DNA of 64,000 nucleotides from Flavihumibacter petaseus NBRC 106054. GTDB taxonomy: Bacteria; Bacteroidota; Bacteroidia; Chitinophagales; Chitinophagaceae. A program made the position numbers and the translations under genes. Position 1 is the first letter of the stretch. The number at the start of each line of letters is the position of its first letter. The stretch lies in contig NZ_BBWV01000001.1 in the NCBI RefSeq assembly GCF_000974785.1, forward strand, positions 310,001-374,000. The letters run 5' to 3'. Below the pieces are notes generated by a model. The model had not been told where the DNA came from, made no database searches, and saw only the letters and a list, made by a program, of their open reading frames with translations. Positions 45,814-54,747 of the stretch are shown piece by piece.

Positions 45814-46433
45814 TCGAGACCTATTTCAGTGAATTCACGCCCAAACAGCTTGAGCAGCTGGCAGCGCTGGAAGGTTTGTATGACGAATGGAACAGCAAAA
45901 TCAATGTGATTTCGCGTAAGGATATCAGCCAGTTATATCAGAACCATGTGTTGCATAGCCTGGCCATCGCGGCTGCATATCCATTCCCCAAAGGGGTACA
46001 GGTACTTGATATTGGTACCGGCGGCGGTTTTCCGGGCATTCCGCTCGCGATCTTCTATCCGGAGGTGAAGTTTTTCCTGGCGGACAGTATCAACAAGAAA
46101 TTGACTGTTGTAAAAGAAATCGCAGGTGCTATCGGGCTACAGAATATTGAAACACGGCATACGAGGGTAGAAGAAATCAGGGACCGGAAATTTGACTATG
46201 TCGTTTCCCGTGCTGTTGCACCGCTCGGAGACCTCTGGAAATGGGCAAGACCCCTATTGCTGAAACGGCCTTCAGAAGGCGAATTCCCCGCATCCGGACT
46301 GATCTGTCTCAAGGGAGGCGATCTCGCAGCCGAAATCGCCGCATCAGGCACCCGACCGCGATTACAGGAAGTATTTGATTTCTTCCCCGAACCATATTTC
46401 CGGGAGAAATACATACTTTACGTTCACCGATAA
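45783..46433 (+). CDS. rsmG: 16S rRNA (guanine-N7)-methyltransferase
   Basis: The protein has 216 residues from the ATG at 45783, giving MEKAPSKLGLIETYF. An upstream start would lie deeper inside the glycosyltransferase gene. The S-adenosylmethionine motif is VLDIGTGGGFPGIPLAI, and NVISRKD, VKEIAGAIGL and VVSRAVAPL are family-typical. RsmG methylates G527 of 16S rRNA; loss gives low-level streptomycin resistance in other bacteria. It overlaps the glycosyltransferase gene, a pairing that looks positional rather than functional. Confidence 0.95.
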   Translation: MEKAPSKLGLIETYFSEFTPKQLEQLAALEGLYDEWNSKINVISRKDISQLYQNHVLHSLAIAAAYPFPKGVQVLDIGTGGGFPGIPLAIFYPEVKFFLADSINKKLTVVKEIAGAIGLQNIETRHTRVEEIRDRKFDYVVSRAVAPLGDLWKWARPLLLKRPSEGEFPASGLICLKGGDLAAEIAASGTRPRLQEVFDFFPEPYFREKYILYVHR

Positions 46434-46447
46434 AATGCTGTTTGATC

Positions 46448-47101
46448 ATGGCTATTACAGTTTGCATTGTAGATGACACGAACGATATTCGCCAGGCGCT
46501 GGAAGAAATTATCCGTTTGTCGGATGAATTCAGACTCCTTGGCAGCTTTTCCAGTGGCGAAGACGCATTGGTCAAATTGCCGGTTCTCCAGCCAAATGTG
46601 GTATTGATGGATATCAACCTGGGCGGTATGAGTGGTATCGAATGTGTCCGTCGGTTAAAACCGGACAACAAAGAGATCCTGTTCATGATGTGTACGGTAT
46701 ATGAGGAAGACGAGAAAATATTTGAGGCACTCAGCGCTGGTGCCAGCGGTTATATCCTGAAAAAAACCTCCCCGGTCAAACTGCTTGATGCGATCCGTGA
46801 ATTGAATGAAGGCGGGGCACCGATGAGTTCACAGATCGCACGAAAAGTTGTTGCGGCATTTCAACAGAAAAACGCTGTTAATGAGCTGCCGGTCGCCGGC
46901 AATTCGAACGGAAAACTGAATACCCTGAGCAATCGCGAAATGGAGATCCTGGAACTGTTGTCTAAAGGAATGCTCTATAAAGAGATCGCCGCCCAGTTGT
47001 TCATCAGCCAGGAAACAGTACGTAAACACGTGTATCATATGTACGAAAAACTACATGTAAACAACAGGATCGAAGCGGTAAACAAGTTTTTTGGCAGGTA
47101 A
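46448..47101 (+). CDS. NarL/LuxR-family response regulator
   Basis: The protein has 217 residues from the ATG at 46448. The receiver domain has the acidic pair in VDDTND, the phosphorylation Asp in VVLMDINLGG, the Thr in MCTVYEE and the Lys in GYILKKTS. The C-terminal LuxR helix-turn-helix is LSNREMEILELLSKGMLYKEIAAQLFISQETVRKHVYHMYEKL. No histidine kinase gene is adjacent, so it is an orphan here. It begins 14 bp after rsmG and ends before a shared terminator at 47231-47268. Confidence 0.92.
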   Translation: MAITVCIVDDTNDIRQALEEIIRLSDEFRLLGSFSSGEDALVKLPVLQPNVVLMDINLGGMSGIECVRRLKPDNKEILFMMCTVYEEDEKIFEALSAGASGYILKKTSPVKLLDAIRELNEGGAPMSSQIARKVVAAFQQKNAVNELPVAGNSNGKLNTLSNREMEILELLSKGMLYKEIAAQLFISQETVRKHVYHMYEKLHVNNRIEAVNKFFGR

Positions 47102-47230
47102 AATACCCACTTTGTGGTATGCCAAATTAAATGAGGCGTGGTATTTTTGATAATCCGGGATGCCCAAATATTGTTAATCATTAACCTTGCCTCTCCAATT
47201 CCGACAACCCTTACATTAAAACCTTGTCAT

Positions 47231-47268
47231 AAAAAAAGCCGCCGCTAACAGCGACGGCTATATTTTTT
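47231..47268. terminator. Bidirectional terminator between response regulator and M1 peptidase
   Basis: Stem AGCCGCCGCT/AGCGACGGCT (one mismatch, loop AAC) has seven A before it and TATTTTTTT after it. T-runs therefore follow the hairpin on both strands. It lies between convergent genes ending at 47101 and 47283. Confidence 0.8.
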
Positions 47269-47282
47269 TACTGACTGCGTGC

Positions 47283-49196
47283 CTACCAGGTCAATTCCAG
47301 AAGGTTATCTTTTCTGTTCACATCTGCCATCCGCTGCGACGGATCGATCTCTACTTTTACAATTTCCTGCAAAGGTTTCTTCGTCTGGATCTCATACTGC
47401 GGTTGTGTCCATTTCCATGGCTGATAAACAGTTCTGTTCATCTTTGGCGTTTCCTCGGGTTTACCACCGAACATCAGGTCAAGCGGCACATAGTGTAATT
47501 CCTTACTGCCATCTTTGAAAGTAATCACAACATCTACTGGCATAGGCATCTTACCAGTCCTTTTTAACCTGATCTTCGTTGCGCCATCCTGCTGGTACAG
47601 GCTGTCTACACCGTAATCAATGGTTTTAGTAGTATTCACCCAGTATTCCCTGTACCAGTCCAGCTGGATCCCACTGCGGTTCTCCGCAACACGGATAAAA
47701 TCATTTACGTTCGGGTGCTTAAAATGCCATAGCCGGTAATAATCCAACAGTACTGCATCGCGCACCGATGCTCCGGTTATATAACCGAGTTGCTCCAGGA
47801 AAACCTCCCCTTTTGAATAGGCTGCTATGCTGTATGCCATATTCGTCTCGAAATGGTCCGCATGGGTCGTCATGGGCTCTTCCCTTCCGGACTTCACCAG
47901 GTAGAAATATCCATCATAAGCGCCTTTGTGAATATTTTCAGGAGAAGCCTCCCCTTTGGCGGGTCCTGTACCTGCGGCATGCGTGGTTTGTGCGCCGCCA
48001 TGCAGGCCGGCATAGTATTCTGACACCAGGGATTCTGCATAAGAAGTGAATCCTTCATCCATCCAGGCATACAGGCTCTCATTGGTGCCCATCAGCATCT
48101 GGTACCAGGTATGCATCCATTCATGAAAGGCAGTACCGAGGCTTGGACCACTGATCAGCGTGCTCATGGGATATTCCATGCCGCCATCACCGCCATGAAT
48201 AAACGAATATTGCTTGTAGGGATACTTCCCAAAATTCTTTTCAATAAAAGGAAGCACTTCCACCGCGGCATCTGCAACCCTGTTCCATGCCTCATCATTT
48301 TTGGCGTCATTCTCCTTGTAATTGTACAACACATGGATCGTTGGTCCGTTCGGCACCTGTCTTACCAGGTGTTTGTATTCGGGATCCGCCGCCCACATGA
48401 AGTCATGAACTTCCGGCGCTACGAAGCGCCACGCCAGCTTGGGTGTATTGGGTACCGTGAGTTTGGCTCCGGGTGTCTCATACCCATGCCCTATAGCATT
48501 GGGATTCTGCAGGTACCCGGTTCCTCCCAGCGTGTAATTTTTATCAATTCGTATGGTGACATCAAAGTCACCCCATACCCCATAGAATTCACGCGCAACA
48601 TACAGCGTCGGATGCCATCCTTCATAATCATATTCGCACAATTTCGGATACCACTGGCTCATGCTGTACCGCACGCCGGTATTGGGATTGTCGCGTCCTG
48701 CGCGTCTTACCTGCAAGGGTACCTGCGCCTCGAAATCCATATTAAGCGTGACCTTACTGTGTGGCAGGATCGGCCGGCTAAGGTCTACCACCAGGATGGT
48801 TTCCTGTACGGTAAATTTCTGCTCTACGCCATTCATCTTCAATGACTGGATTTTCTGATATCCGATCTCATCAGGCTTGAGATTGAGGATCCGGTCCTTT
48901 ACCCGCTGATCCCAGTCTGGACGGTTATTGATCGATATTTTGCCTAACTCCCTGCTCCGCTGGTCCATGTTGCTGTTTGGCTGAAAGGCGTTCCAGTAGA
49001 GGTGATAGTATATTCGTTTTAAGGTATCAGGAGAGTTATTGGTGTATTCGAGTTCCTGTTTGCCGGTGAAACGATTGGTATTGACATCCATGTCGATATC
49101 CATCTTGTATTTCACGCGTTGCTGCCACCTGTCGGGCTGCGCCTGAGAAAACAGCGCCAGGAGGGCAAGGATGAGGGTTAACGAGCCTTTTTGCAT
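47283..49196 (-). CDS. Secreted M1-family zinc metallopeptidase
   Basis: The protein has 637 residues with a signal peptide (MQKGSLTLILALLALFSQAQ). The gluzincin motif HEWMH (about residues 355-359) is followed by DEGFTSYAES, whose Glu completes the zinc site. The M1 substrate motif appears as GGMEYPMSTL in place of the usual GAMEN. N-terminal beta domain sequences (DVNTNRFTGKQELEYTNNSPDTL) are typical. It is an exported aminopeptidase-like enzyme, probably for peptide scavenging. Ends at the shared terminator. Confidence 0.9.
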   Translation of the reverse strand: MQKGSLTLILALLALFSQAQPDRWQQRVKYKMDIDMDVNTNRFTGKQELEYTNNSPDTLKRIYYHLYWNAFQPNSNMDQRSRELGKISINNRPDWDQRVKDRILNLKPDEIGYQKIQSLKMNGVEQKFTVQETILVVDLSRPILPHSKVTLNMDFEAQVPLQVRRAGRDNPNTGVRYSMSQWYPKLCEYDYEGWHPTLYVAREFYGVWGDFDVTIRIDKNYTLGGTGYLQNPNAIGHGYETPGAKLTVPNTPKLAWRFVAPEVHDFMWAADPEYKHLVRQVPNGPTIHVLYNYKENDAKNDEAWNRVADAAVEVLPFIEKNFGKYPYKQYSFIHGGDGGMEYPMSTLISGPSLGTAFHEWMHTWYQMLMGTNESLYAWMDEGFTSYAESLVSEYYAGLHGGAQTTHAAGTGPAKGEASPENIHKGAYDGYFYLVKSGREEPMTTHADHFETNMAYSIAAYSKGEVFLEQLGYITGASVRDAVLLDYYRLWHFKHPNVNDFIRVAENRSGIQLDWYREYWVNTTKTIDYGVDSLYQQDGATKIRLKRTGKMPMPVDVVITFKDGSKELHYVPLDLMFGGKPEETPKMNRTVYQPWKWTQPQYEIQTKKPLQEIVKVEIDPSQRMADVNRKDNLLELTW

Positions 49197-49218
49197 ATGG
49201 TGTGTTTAATAAAAGCGG

Positions 49219-49668
49219 TCAGAGCGTGAGTTTGTCTTTCAGAAGACGTCCTTTATCGCTGAATGTCAGGTCTCTTTTATTGAGGTCAGATTTACGTACA
49301 ACCAGCCTGTATTCATGGTGATCATCAGGAAAGATCATTTGGTAGTATGTATCAACCGACCAGTCGGCATATTTACTTTTTTCCAGGCCATCTTCAACGG
49401 AACCGGGAAGTTGATCTTTGGTGATTTCTTTTTGCGAACCGCTCCAGGTTCCATCATTCTTAAAAGCAGCCTGGTACTTATCGCCATTCAGAATAAAACT
49501 AACCTGGAAGTGGGATAGCTTGTCTTTCCATTCCACACTTTCTGCGTTACGGTATTTGTATGTAAATGCATCAGTCACGACTCCCGGGATTTTCCGGATC
49601 TGTGCAGTGGAGTGCTTTGTTACCAAACTAAAACCTATAACCAGACAAATCAATAAGGCGGATCTCAT
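49219..49668 (-). CDS. PepSY-like domain exported protein
   Basis: The protein has 149 residues from the ATG at 49668, with a signal peptide (MRSALLICLVIGFSLVTKHSTAQ). The body shows the PepSY-like/BLIP-like pattern of Bacteroidota: IPGVVTDAFTYKYRNAESVEWKDK, FILNGDKYQAAFKNDGTWSGSQKEI. These small periplasmic proteins have no settled role. It lies 22 bp upstream of the M1 peptidase gene on the same strand and may be cotranscribed with it. A longer frame from 49749 would overlap the end of rsmI and lacks the signal peptide. Confidence 0.82.
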   Translation of the reverse strand: MRSALLICLVIGFSLVTKHSTAQIRKIPGVVTDAFTYKYRNAESVEWKDKLSHFQVSFILNGDKYQAAFKNDGTWSGSQKEITKDQLPGSVEDGLEKSKYADWSVDTYYQMIFPDDHHEYRLVVRKSDLNKRDLTFSDKGRLLKDKLTL

Positions 49669-49726
49669 AGTATATAACATTGGTTCGTACAAATATCGAT
49701 GCAGGGCTGATAAGGAAATCACAAAA

Positions 49727-50395
49727 TCAATCCGGTTTACCACCAACAACTATCACGATCTCCCCTTTAACAGCTTTCTCACGGTAATGGTCAGCTACTG
49801 TTTGCAAGGTGCCCCGGATTGTCTCTTCAAACATTTTGGTCAGTTCCCTGCTGACGGAGCAGGCGCGTTCGCTGCCGAAGTACTGGGCTAATTCGTCGAG
49901 CGTCTTCACCAGGCGGAGTGGTGACTCATAAAACACCATCGTCCTGGGTTCCGCAGACAATTGCTTTAACAGGGTTTGCCGTCCTTTTTTAGGCGGGAGG
50001 AAACCTTCAAAACAAAACCGGTTGATGGGAAGTCCGCTGTTTACCAGAGCGGGTACAAACGCTGTGGCTCCCGGCAGGCACTCTACGCGAACAGCATTGC
50101 GAATACATTCCCGCACCAGCAAAAAGGCGGGGTCAGAGATTCCCGGCGTGCCGGCATCAGTAAGCACAGCCATAGTTTTTCCTGCCACCAGCTGATCAAC
50201 CAGGTGTTGCAGGATGCGATGTTCGTTGTGCTGATGGTAAGGCGACAGCGGTTTCTGGATGTCAAAATGCGCCAGGAGCCTGGCTGAAGTACGCGTATCT
50301 TCTGCCAGTATCACATCGACACTGCGCAACACTTCGATTGCACGCAATGTCATGTCCTGGAGATTCCCGATTGGTGATGGAACGAGATACAGCAC
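49727..50395 (-). CDS. rsmI: 16S rRNA (cytidine-2'-O)-methyltransferase
   Basis: The protein has 222 residues, starting with GTG at 50395. The tetrapyrrole-methylase fold is marked by LYLVPSPIGNLQDMTLRA, AEDTRTSARLL, LTDAGTPGISDPAF and PGATAFVPALVNSGLP. RsmI methylates the ribose of C1402 in 16S rRNA. It starts 3 bp after the purS stop, so it belongs to the pepP-pssA-purS-rsmI transcript. It is slightly short compared with E. coli RsmI (286), a size common in Bacteroidota. Confidence 0.93.
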   Translation of the reverse strand: MLYLVPSPIGNLQDMTLRAIEVLRSVDVILAEDTRTSARLLAHFDIQKPLSPYHQHNEHRILQHLVDQLVAGKTMAVLTDAGTPGISDPAFLLVRECIRNAVRVECLPGATAFVPALVNSGLPINRFCFEGFLPPKKGRQTLLKQLSAEPRTMVFYESPLRLVKTLDELAQYFGSERACSVSRELTKMFEETIRGTLQTVADHYREKAVKGEIVIVVGGKPD

Positions 50396-50398
50396 TGT

Positions 50399-50644
50399 TT
50401 AGTTCACACTGATTTCGAACTGCTCCATTACCGGGTTGGCAAGCAGTTTTTTGGCAGCCTGTTCAGCAATGGATTTTGCTTCTTCAGCAGTTTGAGCTTC
50501 TACCTGTAAAGTGATATTCTTGCCAATCCTGACATCCTGGATAGATGAAAGGCCGAGATTGCCAAGACCACCCATTACGGCTTTGCCCTGGGGGTCGAGA
50601 AGTTCCTTGAGTGGCATCACTTTTACCTGTACTGAGAAAGTCAT
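50399..50644 (-). CDS. purS: Phosphoribosylformylglycinamidine synthase subunit PurS
   Basis: The protein has 81 residues, typical of PurS, with VQVKVMPLKELLDPQGKAV, GLSSIQDVRIGKNI and AKKLLANPVMEQFEI. PurS bridges PurL and PurQ in the FGAM synthetase complex of purine synthesis. No purQ or purL lies nearby. The ATG overlaps the pssA stop by 4 bp, so translation is coupled to a phospholipid gene, an arrangement with no obvious functional logic. Confidence 0.93.
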   Translation of the reverse strand: MTFSVQVKVMPLKELLDPQGKAVMGGLGNLGLSSIQDVRIGKNITLQVEAQTAEEAKSIAEQAAKKLLANPVMEQFEISVN

Positions 50645-51405
50645 TCTTGGTGCGTTTTAAGGGTCAAAGATAAGACAATGTAGGCTAGGAAAATAACCGG
50701 CATGGCTGCCCATTTCAGGAAAATAAGCGCCAGCAGGGCGATTGCGAGCACAAGGTAACGGGCAAGATTGTTCTTTACACTGTAATCCCTGAACTTAAAC
50801 GCCATCAGCGGTAACTTACTGACCATTAGGAAACTCAACAGGATTATGATAACGTACAGGAACCAGCGGTTCATCAGCAGGTTGATCAGGGTGACGCTTT
50901 CTGTATGCCAATAAATAAGAGGCAGGGATGCGACAACCAACCCAACTGCAGGTACTGGTACACCCTTAAAGCCATAAGACTGGCTCGTATCAATGTTAAA
51001 CCGGGCCAACCGGTAAGCCGCCGCACAGGGAACGAGCACTGCCGGCAATAGCCAGACCACCCCGGTATCCAGTGCATGTGATTCCCGGGCGATACTCAAC
51101 CTGAGGAACTGGTAAAGGATCAATCCCGGCGCCACGCCGAAACTTACAACATCAGCCAGTGAGTCAAGCTGCTTTCCCATCTCGGAACTGGCCTTGAGTA
51201 ACCGTGCCACAAAACCATCCAGGAAATCAATTACCGCAGCAAGGCCGATAAACAGCGCTGCCAGCCAGATGCGTTCAGGAAGATCAAGCAGGTATTCGCC
51301 GTTTGAACCGGTGTTAAAGGCAATACCATTTTGCAGAATCACCACGATGGCCAAGCAGCCGAATACAAGATTCAACAGCGTAAAAATGTTAGGGATTTGT
51401 TTCAT
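50641..51405 (-). CDS. pssA: CDP-diacylglycerol-serine O-phosphatidyltransferase
   Basis: The protein has 254 residues. The CDP-alcohol phosphatidyltransferase motif is DFLDGFVARLLKASSEMGKQLDSLADVVSFG (DGxxAR-x8-G-x3-D-x3-D), with about seven hydrophobic segments. The N-terminus IPNIFTLLNLVFGCLAIV is typical of the PssA type II subgroup. It makes phosphatidylserine, the precursor of phosphatidylethanolamine, in the inner membrane. It lies 7 bp after pepP and overlaps purS. Confidence 0.92.
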   Translation of the reverse strand: MKQIPNIFTLLNLVFGCLAIVVILQNGIAFNTGSNGEYLLDLPERIWLAALFIGLAAVIDFLDGFVARLLKASSEMGKQLDSLADVVSFGVAPGLILYQFLRLSIARESHALDTGVVWLLPAVLVPCAAAYRLARFNIDTSQSYGFKGVPVPAVGLVVASLPLIYWHTESVTLINLLMNRWFLYVIIILLSFLMVSKLPLMAFKFRDYSVKNNLARYLVLAIALLALIFLKWAAMPVIFLAYIVLSLTLKTHQE

Positions 51406-51412
51406 AAGCAGG

Positions 51413-52723
51413 TCAAGATTTTACTTTGGCTTTTTTTGCGTTCATGAATTTCTCAATTTCATCTGCATGTATGGGAATTTTTGCCATCAGGTCTTTGTTG
51501 CCTGTTTTAGTCAGCCAGACATTGTTCTCTATTCTGATGCCCATTTGCTCATTTTCAATATATATACCCGGTTCAACAGTCAGCACCATGCCTGCCTGCA
51601 GCGGTTCCGTACGCGTTCCGAGATCGTGTACATCAATTCCCAGGTGATGACTGATCCCATGATACAGAAATTTCCGGTACGCCGGGTTGTCTTTGTCCTG
51701 GTTTTTGACATCTGATCTGGACAACAGACCAAGTTTGACAAACTCTTTGGTCGCCTCAATGCCGACCTTGTCAGTATAGTCCAACAGTGTAATGCCCGGC
51801 TTAAGGATCGATTTCGCATAATCATGCAACCGGAGACAGGCATCATATACTTCCTTCTGCCGGGGCGTGAACCTGCCATTCACAGGTATCGTTCGCGTCA
51901 GGTCAGCACAGTATCCCCCGTATTCAGCACCAAAATCCATCAGGACCAACTCACCATTTTTACATTCCTGATTATTCTCAATATAGTGAAGTACACGCGC
52001 CCTGTTGCCGCTTGCGATAATGCTGTTATATGCTGGTCTGGTAGCACGGTTCCTGATGAATTCGTGCCAGATCTCCGCCTCGATCTCGTATTCCATTACT
52101 CCCGGCCGTACAAACTGAAGGACCCGTTCAAAGGTCTTCTGCGTGATGTCTATCGCCTGTTGCATCACCGCAATTTCACCCGGAAGTTTAACGGCACGAA
52201 GCAGTTTAAGGATAGGTGCACTGCGGCGATACTGGTGTAACGGATACCGGTGCCGCATCTCGGCGGCAAACCGGTAATCCCGAACAGGTACCTGATTATT
52301 CTTCCGGTCATTTTCATTGGTGTTCAGGTACACTGTTTCAGCGAGATGTATCATCGGCTGTAACAGACCATCAAGGGAATCAAGCCAAACTATTTGCCGT
52401 ATACCCGAAATGTTCATAGCCTCCTCCCGCCGGAGCCGGTGGCCGTCCCATTTCTCTTTCAGTTCATTGGGCCGCGTCAGCACCAGGAATTCTCTGAATC
52501 GCTGGTCTGGGTTACCGGGAAACAACACAAGCATGGAATCTTCCTGTACGATACCAGTAAGCCAGTACAGATCCGAATTCTGCCTGAAAGGATGCAATGC
52601 ATCGCCATTGGAGGGCAATTCATCATTGCTGTTGAAAATAGCGATCGAACCGGGTACCATCTGCTTTACAAACCGATCGCGATTTTTCGTGTAGATCGCA
52701 TTATCGAGCGGGGGGTATTTCAT
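51413..52723 (-). CDS. pepP: Xaa-Pro aminopeptidase (M24)
   Basis: The protein has 436 residues. The N-terminal domain (about 1-175) includes FRQNSDLYWLTGIVQEDSMLVLFPG. The pita-bread catalytic domain has metal ligands in LMDFGAEYGGYCADLTRT (two Asp), HGISHHLGIDVHD (His), VLTVEPGIYIE (Glu) and GIRIENNVWLT (Glu). It releases an N-terminal residue next to proline. It is the first gene of the four-gene minus-strand operon and is transcribed divergently from pckA across a 289-bp region that holds two palindromes. Confidence 0.94.
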   Translation of the reverse strand: MKYPPLDNAIYTKNRDRFVKQMVPGSIAIFNSNDELPSNGDALHPFRQNSDLYWLTGIVQEDSMLVLFPGNPDQRFREFLVLTRPNELKEKWDGHRLRREEAMNISGIRQIVWLDSLDGLLQPMIHLAETVYLNTNENDRKNNQVPVRDYRFAAEMRHRYPLHQYRRSAPILKLLRAVKLPGEIAVMQQAIDITQKTFERVLQFVRPGVMEYEIEAEIWHEFIRNRATRPAYNSIIASGNRARVLHYIENNQECKNGELVLMDFGAEYGGYCADLTRTIPVNGRFTPRQKEVYDACLRLHDYAKSILKPGITLLDYTDKVGIEATKEFVKLGLLSRSDVKNQDKDNPAYRKFLYHGISHHLGIDVHDLGTRTEPLQAGMVLTVEPGIYIENEQMGIRIENNVWLTKTGNKDLMAKIPIHADEIEKFMNAKKAKVKS

Positions 52724-52841
52724 GGAAGCAGTTCAAATTTTCCGGCAAATATTCACTAAACCGGCTGATTATTACCAAAAAGGTTGAAAATCAAAGATGT
52801 TCCTTTCCCACGAGAGCGGCATCAAAATTTAGTTTTTAAGC

Positions 52842-52861
52842 AAACTAACAGTTGTTAGTTT
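52842..52861. promoter_or_regulatory. 20-bp palindrome between pepP and pckA
   Basis: AAACTAACAGTTGTTAGTTT has perfect 8-bp arms around a 4-bp centre. It lies in the divergent region, with no T-run on either side, so an operator is more likely than a terminator. The core TAACAGTT recurs in the second palindrome at 52940-52952. Confidence 0.5.
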
Positions 52862-52939
52862 AGATAATAACAAATTGCTCCGCCGCAGATAAAAAACAAT
52901 TTCAAATAAATATGCCCTGTTATTAGACAGAATCTATAA

Positions 52940-52952
52940 TGTAACAGTTACA
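52940..52952. promoter_or_regulatory. 13-bp palindrome upstream of pckA
   Basis: TGTAACAGTTACA has perfect 6-bp arms around one base. It lies 30 bp upstream of the pckA -7 box TAGATTTG (52982-52989). The TGTAAC/GTTACA arms are reminiscent of CRP/FNR-superfamily sites. The rest of the 289-bp gap (52724-53012) shows no gene. Confidence 0.5.
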
Positions 52953-53012
52953 CATTACTAGGGCAAAGTGTCGTCAACCACTAGATTTGTGAAAATCAAC
53001 GACTGTTTTGTT

Positions 53013-54620
53013 ATGTCAGTACCGAGTTTTCTGATCCCCCTGAAGCAGATGGTAGCAACTGGCCTGAAGCACACTGAAAACGTTCATTATCAAACTCCTC
53101 CGGAAGAACTGGTCCAGCAATCACTGGCTATGGGAGAAGGCGTTCTGAACGATACCGGAGCACTGGTCGTAATGACCGGGAAATTCACCGGCAGGAGCCC
53201 GTTAGACAAATACATTGTACGGGACGAAGTAACCGCAGATACGATAAACTGGAACGAATTCAACCATTCCATTGAGGAAAAGACATTCCTTGCCATCCGG
53301 CAACAGATCAACGACCACCTGGCTTCCTGCCCGGCTATCTGGGTTCGGGATGCCTATGCCTGTGCCGATCCCCGGTATCGGTTGAACATCCGCGTGGTTA
53401 CCGATAAACCATGGTTGAGTCTTTTTGCCTATAACATGTTTCTCCGGCCCACTGAGGAGGAGCTGGACGGTTTTGACCAGGAATGGACCATTCTGGCGGC
53501 GCCTGATCTCCAGCTGGACGCGAAGGCCCTTAACATCAGGCAGTCCAATGCTGCCGTGATTTCCTTCCGCCACAAGACAATTGCCATCGCCGGCACCGGG
53601 TATACCGGAGAGACAAAAAAAGGCATTTTCACGGTGCTGAATTACATCCTGCCCATGAAGCACGATGTATTGAGCATGCATTGCTCCGCCAATAAGGGAG
53701 TTAATGGTGATACTGCACTGTTTTTCGGCCTTAGCGGAACCGGAAAAACAACCCTCAGTGCCGACCCCTCCCGTCAGTTGATCGGTGATGACGAACACGG
53801 CTGGACCGACAACAATGTGTTTAACTTCGAAGGTGGCTGTTATGCAAAGTGTATTAATCTGTCCGCGGACAAAGAACCGGAGATCTATGGCGCCATCCGG
53901 CCCGGTGCATTGGTGGAAAATACCCGGTTCTTGAAAGGCACCAACAAAATTGACTTTGATGACGCTACGATAACTGAAAATACCAGGGTTTCTTATCCGC
54001 TCGATTATATCAGCAATGCAGCTGATCCTTCAGTCGGTGCTATCCCGGATAATATTTTCTTTCTGACCTGTGATGCCTATGGCGTTTTACCACCAATTTC
54101 CAGGTTGACGGCACCACAGGCCATGTATCAATTCATTTCGGGCTATACCGCCAAGGTCGCCGGCACTGAAACGGGTGTAACCTGTCCGAAATCAACATTC
54201 AGCGCATGTTTCGGTGCCCCCTTTCTGCCGTTGCATCCCGGTCGCTATGCAGAAATGCTGGGTCAGCGGCTGATCCGCCACAAGGTAAAAGTGTGGCTGA
54301 TCAATACTGGCTGGACTGGCGGACCCTATGGTACCGGGCACCGCATGAAACTGTCTTTCACCAGGTCAATGATCAAAGCGGCTATTGACGGCAAACTGGA
54401 TGGGGTAGCGTATGAAAAAGATCCGGTATTCGGCATGGCAGTACCGCTTTCCTGTCCGGGCGTTCCGGTTGAATTGCTGCAACCCAGGAATACCTGGGCC
54501 GACTCAGCCGCTTACGATCAGCAGGCCGCCTGCCTGGCTGCTGCGTTCCAGCAAAACTTTAGTAAATACGCTTCAGGTGTCTCAGCAGAAATCCTTGCTG
54601 CCGGGCCCCTGGTTCAATAA
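53013..54620 (+). CDS. pckA: Phosphoenolpyruvate carboxykinase (ATP)
   Basis: The protein has 535 residues from the ATG at 53013. An in-frame upstream extension of 15 residues would run through the -7 box TAGATTTG, so it is rejected. The kinase-1a P-loop is FFGLSGTGKTTLSADP, with metal site LIGDDEHGW, then GCYAKCINLS and GRSPLDKYIV (substrate site). It converts oxaloacetate to phosphoenolpyruvate with ATP, the committing step of gluconeogenesis. Length matches E. coli PckA (540). A strong terminator follows. Confidence 0.96.
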   Translation: MSVPSFLIPLKQMVATGLKHTENVHYQTPPEELVQQSLAMGEGVLNDTGALVVMTGKFTGRSPLDKYIVRDEVTADTINWNEFNHSIEEKTFLAIRQQINDHLASCPAIWVRDAYACADPRYRLNIRVVTDKPWLSLFAYNMFLRPTEEELDGFDQEWTILAAPDLQLDAKALNIRQSNAAVISFRHKTIAIAGTGYTGETKKGIFTVLNYILPMKHDVLSMHCSANKGVNGDTALFFGLSGTGKTTLSADPSRQLIGDDEHGWTDNNVFNFEGGCYAKCINLSADKEPEIYGAIRPGALVENTRFLKGTNKIDFDDATITENTRVSYPLDYISNAADPSVGAIPDNIFFLTCDAYGVLPPISRLTAPQAMYQFISGYTAKVAGTETGVTCPKSTFSACFGAPFLPLHPGRYAEMLGQRLIRHKVKVWLINTGWTGGPYGTGHRMKLSFTRSMIKAAIDGKLDGVAYEKDPVFGMAVPLSCPGVPVELLQPRNTWADSAAYDQQAACLAAAFQQNFSKYASGVSAEILAAGPLVQ

Positions 54621-54648
54621 TTTTTTTCGGTCTCAACGTTGCTTGCAG

Positions 54649-54680
54649 TCCGCCCTGTTCACAGGGCGGAATTTTTTTTA
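54649..54680 (+). terminator. Rho-independent terminator of pckA
   Basis: Stem TCCGCCCTG/CAGGGCGGA (9 pairs) with loop TTCA is followed by a run of eight T. It begins 29 bp after the pckA stop. Confidence 0.88.
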
Positions 54681-54747
54681 AATATTTAGGATTTTTTGTA
54701 ACAAAGACGTGTTTAATAATTTCCATCTTTGCCTTAAAGCGTAACTG

